Source: Candidatus Atribacter alterifermentans (lineage in GTDB: Bacteria; Atribacterota; Atribacteria; Atribacterales; Atribacteraceae). From it: a DNA stretch of 9,378 nucleotides. The translations under genes were made by a program, and so were the position numbers. Shown one piece after another: positions 1-5,832 of the stretch. Under the pieces are notes generated by a model, which saw nothing but the letters and a program-made list of their open reading frames with translations, was not told where the DNA came from and ran no database searches. The stretch is taken from positions 1 through 9,378 of the forward strand of contig JAAYUP010000243.1 in assembly GCA_012517635.1 (NCBI GenBank), read 5' to 3'. Within the stretch, counting starts at the first letter, position 1; every line of letters begins with the position of its first letter.

Positions 1-319
1 CCGCAATCAATCCATAGTTATTTCTAACTTGACTTTCCACGCTGGACTCAAAAAGCGTTCCAAAAATACCGGCAGGTATCGTTGCCAAAATTACATACCA
101 AATTATTGATGGTTTTTTCCATAAACGATGATATTGAGGAATCATAAATAATAGAACCGCAAATAATGTTCCTCCGTGGAGAAGGACGTCAAACCATAAA
201 TCCGGATCTCCAAAACCGAGAATAGGGCGGAGAAGAATGAGATGAGCTGAGGAAGATACTGGGAGAAATTCGGTTAAACCTTGTATAAGTCCAAGTAACA
301 TTGATTGAACTGGATTCAT
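1..319 (-). CDS. uppP: Undecaprenyl-diphosphatase UppP (BacA), 5' part only
   Basis: Integral membrane phosphatase that converts undecaprenyl diphosphate to the monophosphate, recycling the lipid carrier for peptidoglycan and other envelope polymers; the family is linked to bacitracin resistance. The 106 visible residues begin MNPVQSMLLGLIQGLTEFLP and continue VSSSAHL. This is the first signature of the family: Gln13 and Glu17 occupy the (E/Q)xxxE motif, and Ser23 and His26 match the conserved Ser/His. A second conserved stretch, FDVLLHGGTL, follows near residues 52-61. The start is ATG at 319, with AGGAGG at 325-330. The gene runs off the left edge, so the PGxSRS motif and remaining membrane segments are not visible. 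It is divergent from the lipoprotein at 510. The family assignment is secure; whether the whole gene is intact cannot be seen. Confidence 0.95.
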   Translation of the reverse strand, partial: MNPVQSMLLGLIQGLTEFLPVSSSAHLILLRPILGFGDPDLWFDVLLHGGTLFAVLLFMIPQYHRLWKKPSIIWYVILATIPAGIFGTLFESSVESQVRNNYGLIA

Positions 320-366
320 TTTTTCCTCCTGTATATGCTAAGGTTACAAATGTCATTTATATTCTT

Positions 367-380
367 TTATCTAAAGATAA
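367..380. promoter_or_regulatory. Perfect 6-bp inverted repeat upstream of uppP
   Basis: TTATCT-AA-AGATAA, a 14-base dyad 48 bases upstream of the uppP start codon, in the 190-base divergent gap. It could be an operator or simply AT-rich chance symmetry. I found no convincing -35/-10 pair for uppP in this gap. Confidence 0.2.
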
Positions 381-451
381 GTAGATTTTAACCGATATAT
401 TAATTATAAAGCATAATTTTCACAAAGAATTTGTTTTATGCATTAAAAATG

Positions 452-480
452 TTGACCAAAGAAGAAAAATAAAATACTAT
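452..480 (+). promoter_or_regulatory. Sigma-70-type promoter for the lipoprotein at 510
   Basis: The -35 box is TTGACC (452-457), followed by a 17-base spacer and a -10 box TACTAT (475-480). The predicted transcription start near 487 leaves a short leader that contains AAGGAGGTG at 497-505, four bases before the ATG. Box matches, spacing and leader length are all standard. Confidence 0.7.
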
Positions 481-509
481 TTTATTATTCAAAGTCAAGG
501 AGGTGTAAG

Positions 510-842
510 ATGAAAAGGAATTTAAGTAAAATATTTTTTGTTCTTGCTATAATTTCTTTACTTATTGTCGCTGGTTGTGCCCCATCTCAACCACCAGCCC
601 CAACTTATGTTCCCCCACAAACTTGTAGCCTTACTATTTATTCACAATGTTGGGATTGTTATGGGTATGTTTGGGTAAATGGAATTTCTACTGGAAAGTA
701 TCTTGATTTTAATGGGATGGTTCAAGTAACTGTTCCTTGTGGAGTTGTATCGGTTGAACTTAGGGATGAATATGGTTGGATTAGCCATCCAGAAATTGTT
801 CAAACTCCTCAAACAAGTATATTGATATTTACTTACTTCTAA
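510..842 (+). CDS. Small PEGA-like lipoprotein (L1)
   Basis: A 110-residue putative lipoprotein of unknown function. A basic start and hydrophobic stretch end in the lipobox VAGC, so Cys23 would be lipidated by Lgt after the prolipoprotein is processed by signal peptidase II. A Pro-rich linker (about 25-37) leads into a small beta-rich domain with YGYVWVNGISTGK and, about 15 residues on, VTVPCG then SVELRD. This pattern (short strand, V-NG, G-x-x, a hydrophobic strand, then PxG) resembles PEGA-type surface domains, but I cannot confirm the family. Four further cysteines (39, 47, 50, 77) could form disulfides. The start is fixed by AAGGAGGTG four bases upstream and a good promoter. The gene is monocistronic or nearly so, ending at a strong terminator. 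It resembles the products at 3642 and 4048. Confidence 0.8.
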   Translation: MKRNLSKIFFVLAIISLLIVAGCAPSQPPAPTYVPPQTCSLTIYSQCWDCYGYVWVNGISTGKYLDFNGMVQVTVPCGVVSVELRDEYGWISHPEIVQTPQTSILIFTYF

Positions 843-846
843 GCTC

Positions 847-893
847 AAAAAGGCTAAACCTTTAAATTATTTATTGAGGGTTTAGCCTTTTTT
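847..893 (+). terminator. Rho-independent terminator after lipoprotein L1
   Basis: A 14-bp perfect stem pairs 847-860 with 879-892 (AAAAAGGCTAAACC with GGTTTAGCCTTTTT) around an 18-base loop. The 3' arm ends in a T-run, and the A-run in the 5' arm means it may also work on the opposite strand. The next gene begins only 35 bases later without an obvious promoter, so some read-through may feed it. Confidence 0.85.
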
Positions 894-927
894 ACCTAAT
901 CACTTCTCTATAGAAAGGAAATTAATA

Positions 928-2166
928 ATGAAGCAATGGTTGTTGGCTAAACTCATACTTATTTTTATTATAGGTATTTTTTTCAATTCTTGTATACCTA
1001 ACTCTCCCAATATCAATCCTGAGCAAAGCCCAACTCCTCGACCAACACCGGGAGCTTATTCAACCGCTTGGACAATTATGATTTATGTAGATGGGGATAA
1101 TGACCTCGATCCCTATGCTATCCAAAATATCAATTCCATGGAATTGGTAGGTTCAACTGATAAAGTGAAAATTATTGTTCAATACGATTCATATGGATAT
1201 GCCGGAGCCCGAAGATACTACATTACCAAAGATTATGATCAAGAAAATATTACTTCACCAGTTATTGAAGACATTGGTGAAGTTAATATGGGAACCGGAG
1301 AAACCTTGGTTGATTTTATCCGATTTTGCGTCAAGAATTATCCTGCTCAGAAATACTCTTTAATTCTATGGAATCATGGAGGCGGATTTAAAAAACCTGG
1401 TTCTCTGCAAAAAGATATTTGTTGGGATGAAACATCCGGTGATGATGCCTTAACCATTCCTGAAGTTGAGCAAGCGTTAAACCAATCGGGTGTTTATTTT
1501 GATCTATTCGCTATGGATGCCTGTTTAATGGGAATGTTAGAAGTGGCGTACGAAGTAAGAAATCATACCGAAATATTTGTTGCATCGGAAGACAATGTTC
1601 CAGGAGAAGGATTGAACTATCAACATTTCCTTGAAAATTTAATTGCTTCTCCCAATATGGATTCAGAACGTTTAGCTCGAGTTATGATCGATTCTTATAT
1701 TTCTCATTATCCATTTGGATCAACTCTGACTTTATCTGCGGTAAATTCCATGCTGCTTTCCTCACTTACCAATGAAGTCAATAATTTGGCAATGGCAATA
1801 CTGCAAGACAATAGAACTTCTAAGGAAATTTACCGAAACATTATTACCCGTGAAACGATCTGCTTTAGCGATGTTGACTTTATTGATTTGGGTGATTTTG
1901 CTTTAAAATTATTAGGACATCCTCAAGTACTGAGTTCTCACGTAAAATATTCTGCTCAGCAGGTATTAAACCAGGTTGCCAATGTGGTTTTATACAATAG
2001 AAGCCAAGGAAACAATAGTTACTGGACCTTAAATAATGCTCAAGGATTAAGTATTTATTTACCTATCTATACTCAATATGTAGAGAAATATCAAAACCTC
2101 CAATTTGCCAAAAACAGCAATTGGGATGACCTGATCCGACATCTTACCGTAGGTGGATATCGGTAA
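928..2166 (+). CDS. Lipid-anchored clostripain-family (C11) cysteine protease
   Basis: A 412-residue extracytoplasmic endopeptidase of peptidase family C11 (clan CD), whose members usually cleave after Arg or Lys. The N-terminus is a lipoprotein signal ending FFNSC (Cys22), followed by a Ser/Thr/Pro-rich linker (about 30-43) that would tether the catalytic domain to the membrane. Domain landmarks are WTIMIYVDGDNDLD (about 48-61), the catalytic histidine in LWNHGGG (His150), and the catalytic cysteine in AMDACLMGMLEVAYEVR (Asp197, Cys199). These are in the order and context expected for C11. The SD is GAAAGGAA at 913-920, seven bases before ATG. It is 35 bases downstream of the L1 terminator. 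Family clostripains are often autoprocessed and calcium-dependent, but I see no evidence for either here. Substrate unknown. Fold and catalytic dyad are confident; anchoring is inferred from the lipobox, which has Asn-Ser before Cys rather than the more typical Ala-Gly. Confidence 0.9.
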   Translation: MKQWLLAKLILIFIIGIFFNSCIPNSPNINPEQSPTPRPTPGAYSTAWTIMIYVDGDNDLDPYAIQNINSMELVGSTDKVKIIVQYDSYGYAGARRYYITKDYDQENITSPVIEDIGEVNMGTGETLVDFIRFCVKNYPAQKYSLILWNHGGGFKKPGSLQKDICWDETSGDDALTIPEVEQALNQSGVYFDLFAMDACLMGMLEVAYEVRNHTEIFVASEDNVPGEGLNYQHFLENLIASPNMDSERLARVMIDSYISHYPFGSTLTLSAVNSMLLSSLTNEVNNLAMAILQDNRTSKEIYRNIITRETICFSDVDFIDLGDFALKLLGHPQVLSSHVKYSAQQVLNQVANVVLYNRSQGNNSYWTLNNAQGLSIYLPIYTQYVEKYQNLQFAKNSNWDDLIRHLTVGGYR

Positions 2167-2232
2167 TTTTAAGTTAAACATTCAAGCCACATTGGTAATA
2201 CTTGATAAAAAAGAACAGTACTTTTCTTAAAA

Positions 2233-2290
2233 CCGTCATTTTGAAGAATCTAACCGTTTTTTTTGTTGGGCGACGTGGCAATCTCATCTT
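2233..2290 (+). repeat. Dispersed intergenic repeat, copy A
   Basis: Begins CCGTCATTTTGAAGAA and ends GCGACGTGGCAATCTCAT, with a T-rich diverged middle. The ends match copy E in the opposite orientation at 9149-9193 (CCGTCATTGTGAGGAG ... GCGACGTGGTAATCTCAT on the minus strand). It resembles, from memory and unverified, the GTCATTGCGAG...CAATCTC repeats scattered in intergenic DNA of many bacterial genomes. Confidence 0.65.
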
Positions 2291-2298
2291 CCTTCTCA

Positions 2299-2338
2299 GC
2301 CATTTTGAGATGCGTTTTGTGCGACGTGAGAATCTCAT
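2299..2338 (+). repeat. Dispersed intergenic repeat, copy B
   Basis: A 40-base unit from GCCATTTTGAG to GCGACGTGAGAATCTCAT. Aligned without gaps to copy E on the minus strand (9152-9191), it matches at 31 of 40 positions. It lies between copies A and C in the same orientation, making a small direct array. Confidence 0.65.
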
Positions 2339-2350
2339 CTGTCGCTGCAA

Positions 2351-2400
2351 GCGTCATCTTAAGGCTTCGCTCTTTTGAAGCCGTGAGGATCTCATCTTTT
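2351..2400 (+). repeat. Dispersed intergenic repeat with hairpin, copy C
   Basis: A 50-base unit starting GCGTCATCTTAAGGCTTCG and ending GTGAGGATCTCATCTTTT. It aligns with the reverse complement of 9091-9139 (copy D) at 43 of 50 positions with one gap. GGCTTC (2363-2368) pairs with GAAGCC (2377-2382), and the outer ATCTT (2356-2360) pairs with AGGAT (2386-2390) including one G-T wobble. The differences from copy D inside the stems all keep pairing. Confidence 0.75.
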
Positions 2401-2410
2401 TGTTTTCTTT

Positions 2411-2432
2411 CCTCTCCTCTGGTGTGAGAGGA
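2411..2432. repeat. Small GA/CT hairpin in the gap before sua5
   Basis: TCCTCT (2415-2420) and AGAGGA (2427-2432) form a 6-bp stem around GGTGTG; a second CCTCTC at 2411-2416 could pair instead. The surrounding string resembles hairpin-bearing intergenic repeats and has no coding character. It may be another degenerate repeat unit. There is no T-run, so a terminator is unlikely. Confidence 0.35.
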
Positions 2433-2527
2433 TGAAGGTAAGGGGAAAACCTGAGCATCTTTTCCAGGCATAATTTCAAAACACCAAATCTGGATCTAAA
2501 TCCGAACTTTCTCCCTTGGTCTTTTCC

Positions 2528-2556
2528 TTGTTCTTCTGGTTCATTCCTTCTATAAT
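2528..2556 (+). promoter_or_regulatory. Sigma-70-type promoter for sua5
   Basis: The -35 box is TTGTTC (2528-2533), the spacer is 17 bases, and the -10 box is a perfect TATAAT (2551-2556). The expected transcript start is about 2563, giving a leader of roughly 25 bases with GGAGG at 2574-2578. Its position inside the possible upstream extension of the gene argues that translation starts downstream, at 2588. Confidence 0.7.
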
Positions 2557-2587
2557 TTATCTGAAAGATATCTGGAGGTTATTCAAT

Positions 2588-3592
2588 TTGACCGAAATTC
2601 TTGAACCAACTGAAAAAAATATCATTAAAGCTGCCAAATCTATACGTCAAGATGGCTTAGTCGCTTTTCCCACTGAAACAGTTTATGGTCTTGGAGGATG
2701 TGCTTTTTCTGAAAAAGCAGTTGTTAAAATATTTGAGGCTAAAAAGAGACCACGTTTTGATCCACTCATCGTCCATATCGCCGAGAAGGATGATTATAAA
2801 CTCTTATGTCGCATTATTCCATCTCCAGCCGAAAAACTTATTGATGCTTTTTGCCCTGGTCCCTTGACTCTCGTGCTCCCCAAAAGGGAAAACGTTCCTG
2901 ATATTGTTACTTCAGGCTTAGATACTGTTGCAGTGAGAATACCTTCTCATCCAATTGCTTTGAAGCTAATCCAATATTCAAAGTGTCCAATTGCTGCTCC
3001 CAGTGCCAATCGTTTTGGACACGTAAGTCCGACTCAAGCTGAAGATGTTCTTTCTGACCTCGGAGATTCAGTCGATTTCATCTTAGATGGAGGACCTACC
3101 CTGGTTGGGGTAGAATCAACAGTAGTTTTTGTAACTGAAGAAGAGACTATACTCCTTCGACCGGGAGGAATTCCGATTGAAGATATTGAAAATGTAGTAG
3201 GGAAGATTAGTACCAAAAGGAAAATGTCAAAGTTATTATCACCTGGTCTTACCAAGAAACACTATTCACCAAAAACTCCCTTATACATTTATGAAGGAAA
3301 CATTGATGAACTAATAGAAATCGATAGAGATGATTATGCTCTGTTAACTCCTATCCCTCTTTTGGTAAATGACATCTCCATGGTTCCACTGAGTCAAGAT
3401 GGAGATGTGAAAGAGATAGCTGCCAATTTATTTCACCAACTTCGTAGTTTAGAAAGAATGGATTATCGGGCTATTATTGCAATTCCGGTGAAACAAAGTG
3501 GTTTGGGTCATGCCGTTATGGATCGATTGATTCGGGCGTCAACAGGAACTGTAAAAATTGAAAATCAAAAGCTGGTTTTCATTGACAGGTAA
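2588..3592 (+). CDS. sua5: Threonylcarbamoyl-AMP synthase, long Sua5 form
   Basis: Makes L-threonylcarbamoyl-adenylate from threonine, bicarbonate and ATP, the first step of t6A modification at position 37 of ANN-decoding tRNAs. The 335-residue product has an N-terminal YrdC domain with PTETVYGLG (28-36), KKRPRFDPLIVH (52-63), APSAN (137-141) and LRPGG. The linker motif SPGLTKKHYSP (218-228) leads to a C-terminal Sua5 domain ending HAVMDRLIRASTG, so this is the long Sua5 form and not the short YrdC/TsaC form. I chose the TTG at 2588 because GGAGG lies nine bases upstream and the promoter's -10 box is at 2551-2556. An in-frame TTG at 2516 would add 24 hydrophobic residues that do not look like the family and would overlap the promoter. 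It stands alone between a repeat array and lipoprotein genes. Confidence 0.93.
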   Translation: MTEILEPTEKNIIKAAKSIRQDGLVAFPTETVYGLGGCAFSEKAVVKIFEAKKRPRFDPLIVHIAEKDDYKLLCRIIPSPAEKLIDAFCPGPLTLVLPKRENVPDIVTSGLDTVAVRIPSHPIALKLIQYSKCPIAAPSANRFGHVSPTQAEDVLSDLGDSVDFILDGGPTLVGVESTVVFVTEEETILLRPGGIPIEDIENVVGKISTKRKMSKLLSPGLTKKHYSPKTPLYIYEGNIDELIEIDRDDYALLTPIPLLVNDISMVPLSQDGDVKEIAANLFHQLRSLERMDYRAIIAIPVKQSGLGHAVMDRLIRASTGTVKIENQKLVFIDR

Positions 3593-3611
3593 GTAATTAA
3601 AAGGGTAAGAT
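3582..3611 (+). promoter_or_regulatory. Candidate promoter for the TGA-interrupted lipoprotein
   Basis: A perfect -35 box TTGACA (3582-3587) overlaps the last codons of sua5. After an 18-base spacer comes TAAGAT (3606-3611), a four-of-six -10 match. Start would be near 3618, followed by AAGGAGGT at 3628-3635, six bases before the ATG. This suggests the lipoprotein is or was transcribed independently of sua5. Confidence 0.5.
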
Positions 3612-3641
3612 ACAAATGAAATAAATCAAGGAGGTAAAGCT

Positions 3642-3986
3642 ATGAAAAAGGGTAAAGTGTTGTTTTTAATAACAGCGGTTATGATTACACTGGTAATCGC
3701 TGGGTGCGGTGTGGTTGTTGATGTTCCAATTACGCCAGCAACAGCAACTGGCACTATCAGGATTTGTACCAATAGTCCCTCGATATATGGAAGCCTCTAT
3801 GTAGATAATAGTTATTGGGACGAGATTGATGGTGCGGGTGTGGTCGGGAAAAATTGTCTAAGTTGAACTGTCACTTTTGGAAGAAGTTACTTCGTAGAAG
3901 TCGTTGATTATAGTTTTGGCACAGGGAGTTACTGCTGCCGCTACATAACACCACAATATAGTGGACAGGTATTTTGGCTCCCTTAA
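3642..3986 (+). pseudogene. Small lipoprotein (L2) interrupted by an in-frame TGA
   Basis: The first 74 codons encode a lipoprotein: a basic start, a hydrophobic stretch and the lipobox VIAGC (Cys22), then a domain with GTIRICTNSPSIYGSLYVD. A TGA at 3864-3866 stops translation. The same frame then stays open for 39 codons to TAA at 3984-3986 (TVTFGRSYFVEVVDYSFGTG ...). Read through, the product is 114 residues, against 110 and 116 for the two similar lipoproteins. The post-TGA piece aligns with VTVPCGVVSVELRD of the lipoprotein at 510. UGA is a true stop elsewhere here (nth and the symporter both end in TGA). The likeliest reading is a recent nonsense mutation, for example TGG or CGA to TGA. 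Sequencing error or read-through remain possible. The SD AAGGAGGT (3628-3635) and promoter look intact. Confidence 0.75.
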
Positions 3987-4047
3987 ATCAGTATTTTTTT
4001 GCAGCTAAATAAAATAAAATTAAAACATTACAAAGGACACCAACAGA

Positions 4048-4398
4048 ATGTCCAAAAAAAGAATAGTCGCTGTAATAATAATTGTACTTCTTCTGATGTT
4101 TTTGATCATTGGTTCTGGTTGTGAATTTTTAGGTTTTGGTGTACAAGTTACCACTGGAATAGGCAAAATATTCTTCGATTCGGCTGATCCACTGGTCTAT
4201 GGCGAAGTATATGTTGACAGTATTCATATTGGATACTTAAAACCATTTGATAGGATTAGTACGTTTGTTGCCCTTGATTTTGATCATGAAGTCTGGATTC
4301 GAAGTAATTATGGAGCTGAATACCGGTGGAAATTTAGAGCACCTTTTACAGCTTCACAAATTATTCCTTTAACTCTTGATACAGTCATAAAACCTTAG
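4048..4398 (+). CDS. Small PEGA-like lipoprotein (L3)
   Basis: A 116-residue putative lipoprotein of unknown function. A basic N-terminus (MSKKR) and a hydrophobic run are followed by a lipobox-like IGSGC (Cys25). The mature part contains GKIFFDSADPLVYGEVYVDS, which lines up with GTIRICTNSPSIYGSLYVDN of the interrupted gene just upstream (shared G-I, P, YG and YVD), then VALDFDHEVWIRSNYGAEYRW. Unlike its two relatives it has no cysteine after the lipobox. The SD is weak (AAAGGA at 4032-4037, ten bases before ATG). A possible promoter is TTGCAG (3999-4004) with TAAAAC (4021-4026), spacer 16, which is poor. With no terminator between them, read-through from the gene at 3642 is possible. It ends at a GC-rich hairpin. 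Confidence 0.75.
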   Translation: MSKKRIVAVIIIVLLLMFLIIGSGCEFLGFGVQVTTGIGKIFFDSADPLVYGEVYVDSIHIGYLKPFDRISTFVALDFDHEVWIRSNYGAEYRWKFRAPFTASQIIPLTLDTVIKP

Positions 4399-4404
4399 TT
4401 TTTC

Positions 4405-4441
4405 TAAGGAGGCGCGAACCATGAGAAACTGCGCCTCCTTA
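4405..4441. terminator. Hairpin terminator between convergent genes
   Basis: TAAGGAGGCGC (4405-4415) pairs perfectly over 11 bp with GCGCCTCCTTA (4431-4441) around a 15-base loop. It sits 7 bases after the lipoprotein stop and 13 bases before the end of the minus-strand operon, so it could serve both. The downstream U-tract is weak in either direction. A smaller hairpin, CCTTAG-TTTTT-CTAAGG (4393-4409), overlaps its 5' arm and the two cannot form together. Confidence 0.7.
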
Positions 4442-4453
4442 TTATATTCATAT

Positions 4454-5152
4454 TTATTCCTTCAAAATTAAGTCATAGCCTCGATTGGGAGCTTTCATAG
4501 TTAAAAGTCGATAAGGAGCAGCTTTTTCGTATTGTAAAAAAAGTATTTCTCCCGCTAAAGTATATTTTAAATGAATCGACTTTTCATCTTCATCTATCTT
4601 CATGATTTTTCCCGACCAAATCATACCCGATGCCGGTATGAGAACCGGAAATAGCCGTTCTTGAAAATTACCGGTATTTTCCAAACCGGGAAGAAAAAAT
4701 ACCTGTTCCATATCATAGGTTGGAAGGGAAGTTTTTAGAGATACTTCTTTTCTGCCATAAGGGGATATTAAAATAACATTCACTCTTTCCTGGTTATATT
4801 GAGCTTCAATTATGATTTCACCTTCAGATATTTTTAACCACTTTTTGGAAAGTATAGGAGTTAAATTCTCCCGATTAATAACCAGCTCTATGTCTTTTTG
4901 GGGATCTTCGTTTTGATTGGTGGTAAAAAAAGAACGGAAAAGCACTTCTTGATTGGTGGTTTCAATTTCATAGATCATCTCACCCAAAATCAAATCTCTC
5001 GAAACAATTGAATATTTTAAGATTTCAGTTGCTTCGACAGTTGGCTGGAACAAATATATAAAAATTATGATCCAGATGAATCCGAAACCATCTCTGAACT
5101 TTCTTTTTTGATCTCTTATTCTTTTTTCTCTTGGTGACGATAAGATATCCAT
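4454..5152 (-). CDS. Exported protein of unknown function, possibly DUF3108-like
   Basis: A 232-residue protein with a long basic N-terminus (22 residues, rich in Arg and Lys), a hydrophobic segment (about 23-38) and a signal-peptidase-like site PTVEA|TE after residue 41. It is probably exported or anchored by one N-terminal helix. The rest alternates short hydrophobic and polar strands, suggesting a beta-rich fold. ILKYSIVSRDLILGEMIYEI and the later YDMEQVFFLPGL recall DUF3108-type periplasmic proteins, but this is a weak resemblance by eye. The start is supported by AGGAGGT at 5161-5167, eight bases upstream and inside the preceding gene, which it overlaps by 37 bases. It is last in the trio with nth and the membrane protein, so it is probably co-translated with the latter. 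No catalytic residues recognised. Confidence 0.7.
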   Translation of the reverse strand: MDILSSPREKRIRDQKRKFRDGFGFIWIIIFIYLFQPTVEATEILKYSIVSRDLILGEMIYEIETTNQEVLFRSFFTTNQNEDPQKDIELVINRENLTPILSKKWLKISEGEIIIEAQYNQERVNVILISPYGRKEVSLKTSLPTYDMEQVFFLPGLENTGNFQERLFPVLIPASGMIWSGKIMKIDEDEKSIHLKYTLAGEILFLQYEKAAPYRLLTMKAPNRGYDLILKE

Positions 5153-5832
5153 AGGAATATACCTCCTAAAATAAAGAGAAGGGGGAGTATGCTAATCACA
5201 TAAACAGCCGATAAAAAGGCAAAGGATGGCATATACTGAAAAAGCACTCGAACCAAAGCGTCTATCTCTAAAAGACAAAAAGCAAAAAAAATCGATAGGA
5301 TACCTGCAAATTTTTGATTCTTTTGCAGCCTTATTAAACCTATTCCTAAAAAGCCACTGCTAACAATAAAAATGAGAATGTGAAGGATTTCCTGAGCTAT
5401 AAAAAAACCAGTTATAAAATTAGAAAACTGGCTATATCCAAAAAAGGAACTGAGCGGATGATACCAAATTAAAATCACATTCCGGAAAAAATATCCGCAA
5501 CCGAAACCAACTCCAATCAATAAAAAATATCTGAAAAGCTCTATTCCACTTTTTTTGATTATTTTTAATAAATATAGCAAACTAACAGATATAAGTACCA
5601 GCTCAATTAAAACTAAAATTGTATGAATTAATAAAACCGGAAGGAATCCTGCTAATCTATTGAGAAGAAATCGTTCGATTTGATGGTAGGGTATGATCAT
5701 CACCAATATAAAAGGGAAGAAAAAAATTGTAACCCATTTTTGGATTGTGATCGGCTTTTTCCGGAAAAAAAACAGATAAAATAAGATTTGAATCAGAATG
5801 ATAGCTATTAAAGGAATAGTGTAAATATTCAT
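5116..5832 (-). CDS. Polytopic membrane protein of unknown function
   Basis: A 238-residue very hydrophobic protein with about seven or eight predicted membrane segments and basic loops (RKKP near 25, KIIKKSG near 90), ending in the charged tail YRHQEKKE. The order GVGFGCGYFFRNVILIW, then AQEILHILIFIVSSGFLGIG, loosely recalls the PrsW/CPBP-type membrane protease layout (a Gly-rich helix, then a His-bearing helix with a Gly-rich end). The EExxK-type glutamate pair is not present, so either the resemblance is accidental or the protein is catalytically degenerate. Its ATG overlaps the nth stop in an ATGA (5829-5832), indicating translational coupling; AGAGG lies at 5843-5847. The downstream gene starts within its last 37 bases. 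I do not recognise a function with confidence. Confidence 0.7.
   Translation of the reverse strand: MNIYTIPLIAIILIQILFYLFFFRKKPITIQKWVTIFFFPFILVMIIPYHQIERFLLNRLAGFLPVLLIHTILVLIELVLISVSLLYLLKIIKKSGIELFRYFLLIGVGFGCGYFFRNVILIWYHPLSSFFGYSQFSNFITGFFIAQEILHILIFIVSSGFLGIGLIRLQKNQKFAGILSIFFAFCLLEIDALVRVLFQYMPSFAFLSAVYVISILPLLFILGGIFLWISYRHQEKKE

Noticed and set aside
642..848. Minus-strand frame opposite lipoprotein L1
   Set aside because: Shadow of a well-supported plus-strand gene; no SD or recognisable protein features.
2233..2400. CRISPR array
   Set aside because: The units are imperfect, irregularly spaced and themselves hairpin-bearing. There are no uniform spacers and no cas genes.
2250..2471. 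Minus-strand open frame of 73 codons in the gap before sua5
   Set aside because: It lies entirely over the repeat units. Its repeated DEILTS-like strings are the repeats read in one frame. No SD or family resemblance.
2516..2587. Upstream extension of Sua5 from TTG 2516
   Set aside because: The 24 extra residues are hydrophobic and unlike the family. The TATAAT promoter lies inside it, and GGAGG at 2574-2578 points to TTG 2588.
3864..3866. UGA reassigned to Trp or Gly genome-wide
   Set aside because: nth and the symporter end with TGA in ATGA overlaps and at family-typical lengths, and Trp is encoded by TGG throughout.
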